A stretch of DNA of 64,000 nt from Cololabis saira (Eukaryota; Chordata; Actinopteri; Beloniformes; Belonidae): positions 35,860,879 through 35,924,878 of the forward strand of contig NC_084596.1 in the NCBI RefSeq assembly GCF_033807715.1, written 5' to 3'. The translations under genes and the position numbers were made by a program. The notes beneath the pieces were generated by a model. It worked only from the letters and a program-made list of their open reading frames with translations. It did no database searches and was not told the origin of the DNA. How positions within the stretch are numbered: the first letter of the stretch is position 1; each line of letters starts with the position of its first letter. Shown piece by piece: positions 24,834-37,445 of this stretch.

Positions 24834-25200
24834 GTGAATCCCCTGTACTCCTCTAGGAGTACGGGGGAGCACCAGGAGTACGGGGCATTGGGTCTGTTGC
24901 TTTGGGCCATTCAGTGCATGTACAAATGGAGTGAATGTTTGGTTTACATTTGCATGTGGTTCATGGGAAGTATGATTTATTTCCATAGTGAGTGGGACCC
25001 CATCAGTGCTGCACCTTGACAACAATTTTGTTGATTTTGTTGATAACAGTTTGGTGACCTCAGAGTTACATCTGCTTTTGCAGATGATGTGGTCCTGTTG
25101 GCTTCATCAAGTCACAATGTCCATGGTACTATAGAGTGACTTGCAGCTGAGTGCGAAGCAGCAGAGTTACAGTAGCACCTACAGATCTGAGACATTGGCT
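24834..25200 (+). pseudogene. degenerate LINE reverse transcriptase fragment
   Basis: Frames with stops contain a stretch like GALGLLLWAIQCMY and, near 25056-25130, FGDLRVTSAFADDVVLLASS followed after a stop by LAAECEAAEL. FADD is the catalytic box of reverse transcriptase, and AECEAA after it is typical of a fish LINE group I cannot name with certainty. It is a dead remnant. Confidence 0.6.
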
Positions 25201-25505
25201 CAGAATCGTCTTTATTGGCCAGGTTCGAACATTGTCCAACAAGGAATTTGACTCCGGTTATTTCGCTCTTTAGATTTAAAAATATCAGACAGTAAATAAA
25301 CAAATGTGGCACTTATATACAATTGAAGAACTGAAGGTGCAGCCCCATGAGGTAGAAAAATGACAGCTCTGAATAAAATAACATATATACATTTTTTTTT
25401 TTTTTTTTTTTTAAGTGAGAGGTGCCGCAGAATGAGGCAGACATGATTATTGCCGGAAGGTGCATTGTTACAGCATGTGATTATAATTACTGCTATTATT
25501 GTTAT
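25201..25505. mobile_element. LINE/SINE-type repeat remnant, left part (interrupted)
   Basis: The sequence tttattggccaggttcgaac and the following caaggaatttgactccgg are words I remember from a common teleost retroelement tail. It appears split by the L2-like insertion at 25506-26278; the right part probably continues at 26279-26470 (gggaagaaactgtccttgtg, ctgtagcgccgtccagaggg). Confidence 0.4.
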
Positions 25506-26278
25506 TGCACGTGATTGGTTTCTCTGAGACTCTATTAAAGCCCTACCTATCTCCTAAAGACTTGGAGAGGGTCATTCACGCTTTTATTTCATCACGGCTA
25601 GACTATTGCAACTCCTTGTACGTGGGCTTAGACCAGCGTTCTGTGCGACGCCTGCAGCTGGTGCAGAATGCTGCTGCACGACTCCTGACTGGAACTAGAA
25701 AGCGTGACCACATTACCCCGGTTCTGGCCTCCCTGCACTGGCTTCCTGTTCATTACAGAATTGATTTTAAGATTCTGCTGCTTGTTTTTAAATCACTGAA
25801 TGGCTTGGCTCCCCAATACCTTAATGAACTTCTCCACTCTCACACACCAGCCAGAGCTCTGAGGTCGTCAAGTCAGTTGCTTTTAGACATCCCGAAATCT
25901 AGGCTCAAAACTAGAGGTGACCGAGCTTTTGCGGTGGCCGGCCCTAAGCTGTGGAATAGTTTGCCACTAAATGTTAGATCTGCCCAGACCCGCGTGGTTT
26001 TTAAGTCTTCTTTGAAAACTTATTTATTTTCTTTGGCTTTTAGTGTGTGACAACTTAGTTCCCCACATCTGTATGAAGTGATTGTTTTTTATTGTATTTT
26101 ATTACTATTTTATTGATCATTTTAGTATGTTAGTGATTTTATTGTTTCTACACTGGGTACTGTGTTTTTCTTTTGGTATTGTTTTATTCTCTTGTATGCT
26201 GTACAGCACTTTGGTCGACCTCGGTCGTTTTTAAATGTGCTTTATAAATAAAATTGACATTGACATTGACATTGACAT
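25506..26278 (+). mobile_element. 5'-truncated L2-like LINE, C-terminal RT part
   Basis: An open frame to the TGA at 26048-26050 encodes the end of a non-LTR reverse transcriptase: HAFISSRLDYCNSLY, LVQNAAARLLTGTRKRDHI, LASLHWLPV and KLWNSLPLNVR. These are the hallmarks of fish L2-type elements. The 3' end is aataaaattgacattgacat, with tandem ttgaca units, the usual L2-type tail. The catalytic YADD part is missing. No stop interrupts the 183-residue remainder, so it is a fairly recent insertion. Confidence 0.85.
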
Positions 26279-27019
26279 ATTAATTGTGAGAGTTCATCAG
26301 AGCAACAGCTTGGGGGAAGAAACTGTCCTTGTGTCTGGAGGTTCTGTAGCGCCGTCCAGAGGGCAGGAGTTCAAACAGACTGTGTCCTGGGTGTGAGGGG
26401 TCTGAAGAGATGCTACCTGCCCGTAGCAAAAAGGGTAGAATGCCCTCTTTGGGTTTGGGATGAGGAGTGGCCTCAAGTGGAGAAGTTTGAGGCTATAGCC
26501 ACATGAAGACGAAACGCTTATAGTTTCAAAAATGTTCTTCGTAATAACGGAGATGTGTCAGTGAATGTGTGCGTTCACATGAATGTACTCAATAGGCCTG
26601 AAAAACGCTGTAAATTACATGCCAGGCACTATGACGGAAACAAGTGAAAACAGGCGGCAAAACATTGGGCAAGCGCACTTGAAGAAATTGTAGAAATTGT
26701 AGAAATCTGTAAACAAAGAAGTACGAGTGACGTGTATGACTCAAGCATTAAAGAAAAGCTGCAGAAAGCAGTAACAATGGAGCCATGTAAAAGGCATCTT
26801 AAAATCTTGCCACGCTGGAACCTGGTTTCAAAAATGATTATGCTCCTGATGATGCACCTCAGTCATGCTTGGATCCAAACGCCCTTTATGTATCTAGTTT
26901 TCTTCTAATTGTGCTGTCATCAATTTTAACATCTAACTTTCTCAGTGAGGCTTGTCAGGTCTAAGATGTAGCTGGTTTTCTTTTGTATTTCTCCGAGGAT
27001 TGAACAGAATAACCCTGGA

Positions 27020-27310
27020 GTGGAGTGGAGCTGGGTCGTCCGCTCCTGTGAAGATTGGCAGTTGTCTTCTTGAGTGCTTTATACCTGTGAATAATCTTTC
27101 TTCAGCCATTCTCTTTTAGAACATTCAACTCTATATTCTTTGGAAATGGCTTTGTAACCCTTTCTAGAATGGTGTGCAGCAACAATTGCTTGTCCTACAG
27201 TAAAAACTTATGGCTTTCCCTGACTGCTCTCGACCAATAAACTGCCTAAACATCTGCTGCTTGGTCTGTGCATGTGCTGATGATCAAGTCATTAAGGACT
27301 GATGACTTAC
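27020..27310 (-). pseudogene. Tc1/mariner-like transposase remnant
   Basis: On the - strand the order of blocks (aataatctttcttcagccat, ggaaatggctttgtaaccct, gcagcaacaattgcttgtc) corresponds to the N-terminal DNA-binding coding region of fish Tc1-like elements. Stops and indels break the frame, and no catalytic part is present. Confidence 0.5.
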
Positions 27311-29057
27311 AGGACCTGACTCCAACATATCCCTCTTAAATCCTGTGGAAACTATCAGAAGCTACATGGTTTAACCTCACTTTATTCTGTTGTTGTTTTG
27401 TTTTGATTTCTTTGCTTTCTTCTCCTAAAACTTGTTTTTGTAATATCTGCAGTCTTATTGGATTTTAAGAATGCAAATATATCTTTTTCCCCCTCTGCTT
27501 GTTTTCTACTTCATTTTTTATTTTTTTTTGTCTTAAATGGCACATCTCTGTTTGCATTATCTCCCTGCAGCAGGACATCAGTGGTGCTTTTGCTATCTTT
27601 ATGTGTGTTTGTATTCACCATATGGACACAAATGGGAGCATTTACATAAACACATCAGATGTGCTGACAAGGAAACCCCTCATTTCTGTCCATACTCTTC
27701 ACTGTTTGAAAGCATCGCCTGTGAAAAAGGGAATGAGAAGAGGAGGAGTGACACAGAAAAAAAAACATTAATCAGAACCCCTTTTGGTGCAGATGCTTAG
27801 ATGCACTGTGGAATTGTGTACTGAGGGATAGAGGACCTAATTCTGCTGTCCTTGAAGGAACCACAGCGAGCTCCTGAACATCAAACTGAGCAGTTTAGAA
27901 CTTTAGGTAGCATTACATTTATACACTGGTTTTGCCAAATGCTGCTGATGCTGCTGAGTATTTATCACTAAACAGCAGTCACACATGTAAACAGGAATTA
28001 ACTTTTCTTCACAATGGAACCTTAAGTATGACTTCTATCAAAATTGCCTACATAGCCAGTTCCCACTCCACTTGCTAGTGGAAAAACCAAAAAAAAAAAA
28101 AAAACAGACTTTTTACTCTTTCAGAAATAATCTACCGGTACTAATTATCATTGATAATCCCTTTTGAAATGTCAGATGCAACTGGAGTCTTGTGCACGAC
28201 CTCTCTGATTCCTAGAGTTTTACAAGTCCAGTTGGCTTTTCTTTTGAGTTTATGTGTTTGGGTTTGGTCCCCTTACCTAGTAAAAGGGAGGACTGTTTTC
28301 TTTTTGCTTCTGTCTGGATTGTTTTTGTGTCCACTGGACATAGTGTAGGGAGCATGGAAGCTTTCAGCATGGGCTTTTCCAGTCAACTTGCAGTTATTGT
28401 TACTTTGTTTTCTTGTTGCAGTCCCATGATACCTTTGTTTCCTAACTTAGAGGAGATGGTGCTAAAATCAAGTCAAACCATATGAAGCACATCCATGGAC
28501 AATTTTGGTGCGCTCAGGGATAGGATTGACTATGGACGATTGCTGCCCATAGATCAGTCTGGACCTTGGTGTCTCTGTCCAAGCTCTTTCTTTAAGAAGT
28601 TGAGCTGACATAACTCAAACAGAAACACTAAAGCCCAAAATACCATATTCACTAGCATACACAGAGCTACAACCATCCAAGCACATCTGGAAAAAAAGGG
28701 AATAGTCTAATATTGTACTAGAAAGAGTTGACTGAGAAGCTGGAAGAGGGAGGATCTGGACAAGGTTCTGAAATACAGCAGACCTTATCGTCCAAGTTAA
28801 GCAAATAAAGAGATAAACATGAGTAAGAGGCAGGACCATAACCTCCTTCTAGATGGGGACACGTCATATTTGGTTGCTGCATTAGATTTGCATCTTGAAG
28901 TAGAAGATTAGGCATATCTGCTCAGGCCTTGTTTGTGGTCAGTGGCCAAGTTTAGACCTGATAGCAGTGCTGCAGCCAGATCAGGAGGCGCATTGATATG
29001 CTTGAAAGATGCCAGACATGCTCCAGGAGAGCTATGCAGAGCATGCTCTATAGAAGC

Positions 29058-29671
29058 TAGGGCTGGGCGATATATCGAGATTTTAATATATATCGATATA
29101 TTTTCAAATGCGATATGGTACGAGACAATATCGTTTATATCGATTAAAAAAAAATATATATATTTTTTTATGATTTTGATATAGCTTATTTTGTGACAAA
29201 TTGACTTGAATGTTTTATTTGAGATTTGCTATTGTTTTGTTATTTGCACAACTGTCAACCTCAGTGGAAAAGTCTGCCTGTTACTGTCTACATCGTATTA
29301 ATTGCACAGTGTATTTTAATTTAATTGTTATGCAGGAAAGGGATATTTGTTTTATTTTATTCAAGAAGCATTTTTATTCTATATATGCAGGCAGTTTATT
29401 TTTATTTCATTAGTTTTATACATTTTGATATTGTGCAGACCTCTGTTAATAAAGGAACCTGTGTGACATTTGGCACGAGGCATTGTATTAAAACTGACTG
29501 CTTTTTTAAGGGTTTGCCTCAGAAAAAAATGAAGCTAACAGAGATGCTATGCTATAATGCTTTGGGGGAAACCCCAATTATGGCACAGAAAAAATATCGA
29601 TATATATCGAGTATCGCCATTCAGCTAGAAAATATCGAGATATGACTTTTGGTCCATATCGCCCAGCCCTA
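29058..29671. mobile_element. hAT MITE (TAGGGCTGGGCGATAT ends), copy 1
   Basis: The terminal repeats tagggctgggcgatat and atatcgcccagcccta are perfect inverses, and an exact 8-bp duplication atagaagc flanks them (29050-29057, 29672-29679). Subterminal runs of atatcgat form further inverted structure. A second copy nearly identical along its whole length is at 53935-54544. The interior frame at 29325-29645 is shared only because the copies are related, and it has no transposase motif. Confidence 0.95.
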
Positions 29672-31339
29672 ATAGAAGCCATATCTGGGACACCCTGAAT
29701 GCCTTCATTGTCTCCATGTGATTTAATTGGTCAGTTTTGCCCAGCAGGGCAAAGCAATGGCAGCCAGTGGAAGAGAAGAGCCAGAACTAGGGACCCAAAA
29801 ATCCATCCTCACTTGGTTGTTTAGACCACCAATGTGTTAAGGAAATACTTGAGGAGACACCTGGGTTTTTTCCATCATGATCACGGGGTAATTGCTTACA
29901 GCTGTATTGCTGATCCTCAGTGCAGGGGGGTTTCTGGCTGTTGAGCTCACCACTTTCTTGACAAAGAAGGCTATCAATGAGATGAAAAATATTAATAAAT
30001 GAGGTTCTACTGATGTTATTTTCTGATTCCATTGAAAAATTAGAAACTTGCTGATTTTGAACTCGTTAAGGCGATTTATTTTTAAAGCCCTATAATGCCA
30101 GATGTTGACTGTGTCGGTGGTTAGAGAAGCAAGACAACTGGTTTCCTGGGATTAGTCTGGAGGATGTTTGTGTTCAAGTTGCATTATGTGAAAGAACAGA
30201 TGCTTTCTCTGGTTTTCTTTTATTGGGAAAATGTCATGGCCCATGGCCTGCCCTTTTAGTTTGCAGTGTTTTAAGTCTGTGTAGGTTGCTAACTTCCTGG
30301 TTGCATCTGAGCCTTTCCTCATCCAGGATTAGCTTCATGGCCTGTCTTCATCAGCTCCCCTGGTACCCCGTTGGCTGTATGGCCCTCTTTCCTCTAGCCC
30401 TCCAGGTATCTCATTAAATTCTGCTTGGCCCTCTCTTCATCCTGCCCTACCAATCCTTGAAGTTGGCTTCCTACTTAAACCCAGCTCTTTGGGAGTCAAG
30501 CACAGCTAGGTTTTGTTTTGAGTAACTTGCCATTTTGATTGTGGATTGTGCCCTCTGGCACTCTTTGAAACGTTGTGTTTAAATCTTGTCTGCCTTAGGC
30601 TTGTTCTTGTGCTGACTGAGCAGGGCTTACTAAGTAGCCTTGTATTTTTATTTGTCGATACTAAGTTGTACTTTTCTTTTTCATTTGAGAGATCTTTATT
30701 GTTAAGTAAGTGCTACCCTACAGCATCCTATTACTTTATAAAAATTGCCTTTCTAATGAGATTCTTGTTTATGGTTTGGTTTTAAGCTTAAAGCCACTTT
30801 AATCAGCGGGATCCGCTCATGCGTCTTCTGATTTGCCCAGTCACAGCTCTGATGTGCACTTGATTAGGGCGGAAAGACCAAGTGGGGAGGGAGGCGAGAA
30901 ATGAATAATGGGAGTTGGCTGTACTCAGCATATTCTCTCTTCATAAATCAACAACTGAGAAGCATCAATGTGGTCAGTGATATGGAAATCCTCCATCCAT
31001 GTTCCCGGGGGCGCCTGACAAGAATGTTCTAACGCTCTCCTTAGACAGACCACATTTATTTCTCCTGATGTGCGAGGCTTGACAGAGGACGCTGACTTGC
31101 CCACCCGGCTCCATGAAAAACTTGGAGCCCGGCTGAGAGTCGTGAAGTCATAAAGTATATTTACGGCATGTACAGTGACACCTCATTTCTGCTATCTCTC
31201 ACCCTCTGCCTGTCTTCTCCATCCTCACCACACACACTGACACACACGCTGTCACGCTGGAACATATTCATCATGTGCTCAGTATAGTGGAGGTGTGGCC
31301 CTGCTCCATGCAGCTTTGATTCATATGCACTCTGGCTCT

Positions 31340-31900
31340 GTTTGCATAGTCAGTGTTCCTCCTGTCTGTCTCCCCCTCTGTCCTCCTGTCTCTTTTCCTT
31401 CCCTCCTCCATGTTCATTTCTGCTATCTCACCTGTCACCTTCTTCTATCTAGCAGCTCCTCTCTCTCCCTTTGACTCGCATGTTTTCTCCTGTTCATCTC
31501 ATTGTCTCTGTCGCTTCTCTCATGGTCTGTCTTTTTCTCCATCCCTTGTTTCTTTTTCGTCTGTCAGCATAAAAGTAGAGACCGTATCTCACGTCTCTTC
31601 TCATCTCCTCATCCTCACACCATACAGTGTGTCCTCTCCTCTTTTGTTCTCTCGTCTCCTTACCGCTCTTTTCTTCCCGCTCCTTTTTGCCTCTCCTGCT
31701 AGTTTGTTGTCCTCTTTTTTCATCCCCACATGGCCTTGTTTTCCTTGTTTCTGCCTCATCATCTTTTCCCTCTTGCACTATCTAAACTTTTTTTTATCCC
31801 CTGTCCTCGTTTTTTCTTTTCCTCTCCAGATGTCTTCACTTCTCCTCTTCCCTTTTTCCCCTCTCATTTCTTCCCCCCCCCCCCCCCAGTTTCCCAAACA
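31340..31900 (+). repeat. polypyrimidine-rich low-complexity tract
   Basis: A strongly strand-biased run of tctcc, cctctt and ttcctt words ends in a homopolymer of about 15 Cs near 31873-31888. The long frame over it is Ser/Phe/Leu-rich low complexity and is not called as a gene. Confidence 0.7.
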
Positions 31901-33026
31901 CTTTTAACTGATTGGTCAATCAGTTGTTACTGGTATTAGGTATACTGGTATCCCGCTGTTGATCTGGTTTTAAATATGTTTTTTTTCCTCCCGTGCACCG
32001 AAATATTCATAATGGTCAAGTCCAATTACTAGCCATTGTTCTGAGTCATATTACATCCTTTTCTTTAGATCCATTGTCTTGGCTATTTTGCACATTTCCT
32101 AGTTAGAATAAAGCAAAATAAAGCCCACTCACTGACAAAGCACTAAAGCTGACAATAAGAATTTCACAATACCAAGCAGACAAAGTCTACAATATATGTG
32201 ATTATTCTTTTCTCTGAGGAAAAAGCAACTGTGAAGCGTCTATTCTCCTGCCAGCAGAAAATGATAACACAATAAGAGTGAACAGTTATAGGCACTTATT
32301 AGAAAACCCGATGTCTCACACGCTCAGTTTAAACTTAGAATTGTGTATTTTTTTCCCCATTCAGGTCCTCGTTATTAAAGCTTTCCCTTGCATATCTTAT
32401 TTAGTTTACTTTTCTTTTGTGTGTTTTTCTCCTCCTCGTATTCTTAACAGTTTTTTTAAGTACATTTTATATTCAACCCATTTCTTTTCTGCCAACATTT
32501 TGCACTAGTTTTAAATTCCCATTCTCATACAGACTGTATAAACTCCACATAATAACCTTAAAGACATTAGCATATAGTAGCGTTCAGATATTGTCTCTGT
32601 GCACTGCGATGGGCGAGTAAAAGCTGAAGCGCAGTTGCAAGAGAAATGCTATTTGAGAGGGCAATGATGTGGATTTGTGGCAGAATGATATCTATCTGTC
32701 AGCTTTTCTTATCATCCTGCCTTGTTTGACCAGGCACAAAGAGCCACTTTGAGGCAAGATACCGAGCATTGTCCCCAACATGCTCAGTCACCTGACAGTA
32801 ACTCCCACTGAGGTGGAAACCATTCCCTGGTTTGAGCTGCAGCACAGAGATGTACATTTATACAACACAGCTACAGGCATCATTCTGTTCTGTTCTGTAC
32901 TGATCACAATTGTTTCTCTATTCATATTAACGTGTGACTGCTGATTTATTTGAAAAGCATACTGATACTAATGAGCTCCCTCTAATTATGTTGTTGTTTT
33001 TTGTTCATGTTGGGTATTGTGTAGAA

Positions 33027-33718
33027 CAGGGGTGGGCAACCCGCGGCTCTAGAGCCGCATGCGGCTCTTCAGCGCCGCCCTAGTGGCTCCTGGAGCTTTT
33101 TCAGAAATGTTTGACCTTTTTTTTTCTCCATTTTTTCTTCTTTTTTTCTTTTCTTTTTATCCTTTTCTTCTTTTTTTCCCTCTTTTTTTCCTTTTTTTCT
33201 CTTTTTTCTTCCTTTTTCCTTTTTTAATCTCAAAATTTTTCTCGAAATTTTGACTTTTTTTCTTGACATTTTGACTTTTTTCTCGAGATTGTACTTCAAC
33301 ATTAATCTCAACATTTCGACTTTTTTCACGAAATTTCAACTTTTTTCTCAACATTTTGACTTTTTTCTCGACATTTCGACTTTTTTCTCGACATTTCGAC
33401 TTGTTTCTCAAAATTGTACTTCAACATTAATCTCGACATTTTGACTTTTTTCTCGATATTTCGACTTTTATCTTGAAATTTCCACTTTTTTCTCGACATT
33501 TCCACTTTTTTCTCGACATTTCCACTTTTTTCTCAAAGTGCATAATGAAAAAAAAAATCTCCCCCCCAGTTATAGCTAATATAGATACATGCAGCATGTG
33601 TTGCCTTCATTCTAAGGCTGATACAAGACACTTCATTTTTTGCGGCTCCAGACATATTTGTTTTTTTGTGTTTTGGGTCCAATACGGTTCTTTCAACATT
33701 TTGGGTTGCTGACCCCTG
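33027..33718. mobile_element. hAT MITE with internal minisatellite
   Basis: The ends caggggtgggcaacccg and gggttgctgacccctg form the TIR, and the 8-bp duplication gtgtagaa is exact (33019-33026, 33719-33726). Just inside the left end lies gcggctctagagccgcatgc, a palindrome. From about 33230 to 33540 there are roughly fifteen imperfect units of tttttctcgacatttcgact. No transposase is present. Confidence 0.93.
33230..33540. repeat. ~20-bp minisatellite inside hAT MITE
   Basis: The unit is close to cttttttctcgacatttcga, with variants attttgact, atttccact and longer units containing tgtacttcaacattaatctc. The higher-order mixture suggests expansion after insertion. Confidence 0.85.
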
Positions 33719-33769
33719 GTGTAGAAGATTAAAAGGAAGGGAAAAGTGTATGTTCTTTTTTAATTATTT

Positions 33770-34130
33770 TTGATTATTCCTTTGACAGACTCAGTGCCTC
33801 CTCTACCAAGCAGCAACTCTGTCCCACAGCATGATAAAACCACCTCCATGTCTCACTGTAGTCGGAGCATCCCTCTTTTCCAAAGAGCTCAGCTTTGGTT
33901 CCCTTTGTCTATAAAATATCTCCGGCAGACGGGGTTTGTTTATGTGGATGTTCTTAAATCATTAGTCTTGCTCTGACGTTCCTATCTTTCCAAAGTGGTT
34001 GTATTTGGCCCGCACTTGTGAAGTTCCAGCGGAGTGGACGTGCAGCATGTGTTATGGGCTGATGGCACCTCGTCAGATTGTACCAGATGGTCTTTAGATG
34101 TCGTGCACCAAGCTTGGCAGTCTCAATGTG
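33770..34130. mobile_element. probable Tc1-type transposon remnant
   Basis: Blocks such as cacagcatgataaaaccacc, tccatgtctcactgtag and caaagagctcagctttggt resemble the reverse strand of the catalytic region of fish Tc1-like repeats as I recall them. The frame is lost. Confidence 0.35.
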
Positions 34131-34937
34131 TGTCTTCTTTTTAATAGTAGTATTTCTGATTCTTTCTCATCATTAGCAATAAATAGTTAAAAAGTAGAAA
34201 TAGAACTGAATAAAAACTTGAAACAATCAGTCCTTTTTGATGTAGAAGCCAGCAATTATTGGATAATTAAGGCTGTGCGAATGATAAATATAACTGAATA
34301 ATATCTTCCAAAGGTTGTGTAAGTTATTTAGGGCAGTATAATTAAATTTTCCTTTTACTGTTTGTTTCAGTAGCGCTTATTTGATCATATTAACGATTTT
34401 TTTTTCATATTCCACTGTGGCATCAATTCAGCGCCAAATGTTTTGTAAATCCCAAACCAGGCATAAATCAAAAATCTGATCATCAAAACACAGAATCTGT
34501 AACCGGTAAATCAAAATCTCTTTCCAAGAGTGTTGTCATTTTTCTGAGTTACACTTTTCTTTTTTCGCCATCATTTCTCTAACCAAGCCTTCTTTCTCAG
34601 TTGTGCTTTTTTGTTTTCCATCCATCTACTGCAGGCCGGCGGGACATATTTGAGACATTTGTCGAGTAAATGTGATGTTGAATTGATGCCAAAGTAATGT
34701 GACTTACTCCACCATCAAAAATGGTTCAGTGAAAAAAAAAATCAATAGTGGTTAACTCACCAATCTAGAGGAAACGTTGCAAGTTCTGCATCAAACTTCA
34801 TTTCTTCATTGCCCACAAGCTGTCTTTAATGAAGAAAAATACTGCAGGTATTTACTCTAGTTTTAGTCCCGTTTTTATCTGCTTTTTTTTTCGCTTGTGA
34901 GCGAGGCTTTTTCCCTGTACCGGGTGGTTGTGGTGGT

Positions 34938-35200
34938 CAATTCAATTAAATTCAATTTTATTTATATAGCGTCTATTACAACAGAAGTTGTCTCTAGGCG
35001 CTTTCCAGAGACCCAGAACATAAACCCCCGAGCAGTTATTACATAAACAATGGCATGTAGAAACTCCCCTAGTGGGAGAAAAACCTTAAGCCAAACAGTG
35101 GCAAGAAAAACCTTTAGGAGGGAAGAAACCTGGACCAGGACCTGGCTCATAAGGGGAACCTCCACAACCTCCAGCACCCACACAGCAGACATCCACACAG
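34938..35200 (-). mobile_element. LINE 3' end (antisense), widespread fish repeat
   Basis: Read on the - strand it ends with the tail aaaattgaatttaattgaatt after tatataaataa. On the + strand the words tctctaggcgctttccagag, cctagtgggagaaaaacctt and ggaagaaacctggaccagg belong to a very common teleost retroelement 3' end. It is truncated and non-coding. Confidence 0.6.
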
Positions 35201-35699
35201 ACAGGTGGAAGCAGCAGCGGTGGGCAAAGCTCTCTTCTTCAGAGCTTCAGCCATCCTTAGTGTTTCTGTTCATCTATCCTAAATGGTAACTTGGGGGGGG
35301 GGGGTACCTCAATGACTGGCAACAAGTTCAAGTATGTCCACAAATCATGCAACTTCTTTGTGCCATTGTGTTGTACTGAGGCCGCTGTGTTGCTCGCTAC
35401 CACCACATGGCACAAACTAGGACGAGACTGGACGGAACAAAGCTAGTTATTTAACATGCTAACTCACTTAACGCTTATTTCTTCTCATTCTCTTACTATT
35501 TCTATGTATGAGTTCAGACTGTATGCTTACTTTGAATTTAGATATCTACTTTTAACAATGTCATATTTCCTTAATTAGTGGATGGAAGTTGCTCAGAGGC
35601 ATGTAATAAGATCTAAAACCTTTGCAATCTAGCTAAATCGGAAGAATTATTATACTTATTACACTTTTACATCTCTAAATGAAAAAAGTAACTCTGGGA

Positions 35700-36360
35700 G
35701 CCGAGGACACCAGTTGCTGCAGTTTTTTGCGAGAAGATATTGTTCCATTCTTCAGTTTCGGATCTTTTTCTCTGTTTTTGCTTCATTATATCTCAAATGT
35801 TTTCAACTGGTGAACATTTGGACTGGAAGCAGGATAGTTTACAGTAGCACTCGTCTACTCTTCCACCACAAAACCATGCTTTTTGTAAAGGATGCAGTAT
35901 GTATTATAGCGTTGTCTTGCATGGATGGGGGCTTATGTTGCTCTGAAACCTGTATGAACCTTGCAGCATCGATGCCTCCTTCCCAGATGTGAAAGCTGCC
36001 CATTTCAAAGGCACAAATGTACCCCCATACCCTGAGAGATGTAGGTTTTGGAGCTCAGCGCTGATGCTGGGTGCTCCCTCTCTTCTTTAATCCAAAAGAG
36101 GCAACACCCATGGTTTTCAAAGAGACTTTCAATTTGGATATGTTTCACCACAGAACTTTGCTTCAATCCATGTTAGGTTCCCTTTGACTCACTTTGATCT
36201 CGTTCTCGCATCCATACGCAGCCTTCATGTATCTTTTTTACCACCATTTACTTTTACAGAATTTTGTTGATTTATGTTCCAACTATTTTGAGATGTGTTG
36301 CCGCTTTCAAAGATTTTTCAGGAAACGTTAAAAAGGTCTCACTTACTGTTTTTACAGTAT
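35700..36360 (-). mobile_element. old DNA-transposon remnant with decayed transposase
   Basis: The order of blocks (tttcaactggtgaacatttg, gcatcgatgcctccttccca, catttcaaaggcacaaatgt, gagctcagcgctgatgctgg) matches a large repeat that I remember from several fish and frog genomes, read on its non-coding strand. No intact frame remains. Confidence 0.4.
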
Positions 36361-36460
36361 TTAAGTATTTCTATTTCAGAATTGGGTTGTAGTTTTGTAA
36401 TTCAAAGGCCTAAAGTAATATATGACAATGCTAAGAAGAAAAGTATGTTCCTTAATGAAT

Positions 36461-37069
36461 TAGGGGTGTGCAAACAAGGGTACCTCACGATTCAATTCGA
36501 TTTCGATTATTGGAGCTTCGATTCTTCGATTCTTCGATTATAACGATTGTGGATTCGATTCGATTATTGGTGCCACGATTCTTCGATTATTGTGATTTTT
36601 AATGCTTTTTTCCATACAAGATTGATTTTGTCTTCATCTGTGGCTACATTTGTAAATAAATAGCCAATCAATTAACTCAGTTCCTCTAACAACACTCATT
36701 AAGTAAATAACAAGGTTTTTGGAACATTTGACATGTATTTTTCAAAGACACAAAATAATTAATTTTATGACTATGTAAACATTTGCTCTTTGACTTACTT
36801 AACTTTGACCAGGGAAAGCTGCACTTGCATGAGAGCCCCCTCTATTGGCGGAAAACACTGAAAACGGTCAAGCCCTGGATTTAATGAGTTCATTAATCCA
36901 AGTAAACAAGATATGTACTTCCATCAAATTTATTTAGTGTAAACATATCTGCCATATTTCAAGTGAACAATAAGAAATGTGCATTCTTGAAAATGAAATG
37001 ATTCAGCAGCTTATTCAGTCTGGAATCTGGACTATGCATCGACACATCGATGAATTGCACCCACCTCTA
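36461..37069. mobile_element. hAT MITE (TAGGGGTGTGCAA ends)
   Basis: The left end taggggtgtgcaaac and the right end attgcacccacctcta are approximate inverses. The 8-bp duplication taatgaat is exact (36453-36460, 37070-37077). The left subterminal region is rich in cgattcttcgatt words. It lies only 376 bases upstream of the last rem2 exon. Confidence 0.88.
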
Positions 37070-37445
37070 TAATGAATATTCATATTTTTCTGTCAGAGCC
37101 TTTGAGCAAGAATGAAGTTGTGCAGTAAACAGTGAAGAGTTCCTCTGGTGACAGGCAATAAACTGGCTCAGTTTGCAGAAATCTGATGTGACAGGAATGA
37201 CAAAGGCTTCAGAGGCTAATAGAGTCCCTCAAACAGCAGCGCCCGAGCTCTCCATGCTGAAGTTATTATCTCATGGTGATATACATCATGTAGCTGCTGG
37301 GTTGCTATTTGCTGCCTTCATGATCTAATGTCTGTCAATTTCAAACTGCTGCCTCTAATTGGCGTCTGCAGCGGCTTCTCAAAGAGCAGGCTGTTTCCAA
37401 ACCTGCTCCTAAGAAAAGATTTGTTTCCCCTTTTTTTCTCACCAG

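Larger units (their letters stand above)
18451..37445 (+). other. rem2: large rem2 intron (19.0 kb) with many mobile elements
   Basis: Phase-1 intron from GTAAGT to the acceptor cttttttctcaccag. Listed separately: TIR elements at 20.1-22.6 kb, LINE pieces at 24.8-26.5 kb, hAT MITEs at 29.1, 33.0 and 36.5 kb, and Tc1-type remnants near 27.2, 33.9 and 36.0 kb. I recognise nothing in 18460-20100, 22630-24830, 26480-27010, 27320-29050, 29690-31330 and 31910-33010. The poly-pyrimidine tract 31340-31900 gives a long but low-complexity frame. Confidence 0.7.

Noticed and set aside
29325..29645. 106-codon frame, similar to one at 54181-54474
   Set aside because: The similarity is explained by both lying in copies of the same hAT MITE; no transposase motif and no start context.
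31353..31907. 184-codon open frame on the + strand
   Set aside because: It lies in a polypyrimidine tract, is Ser/Phe/Leu-rich low complexity and has no recognisable domain; chance frame in biased sequence.
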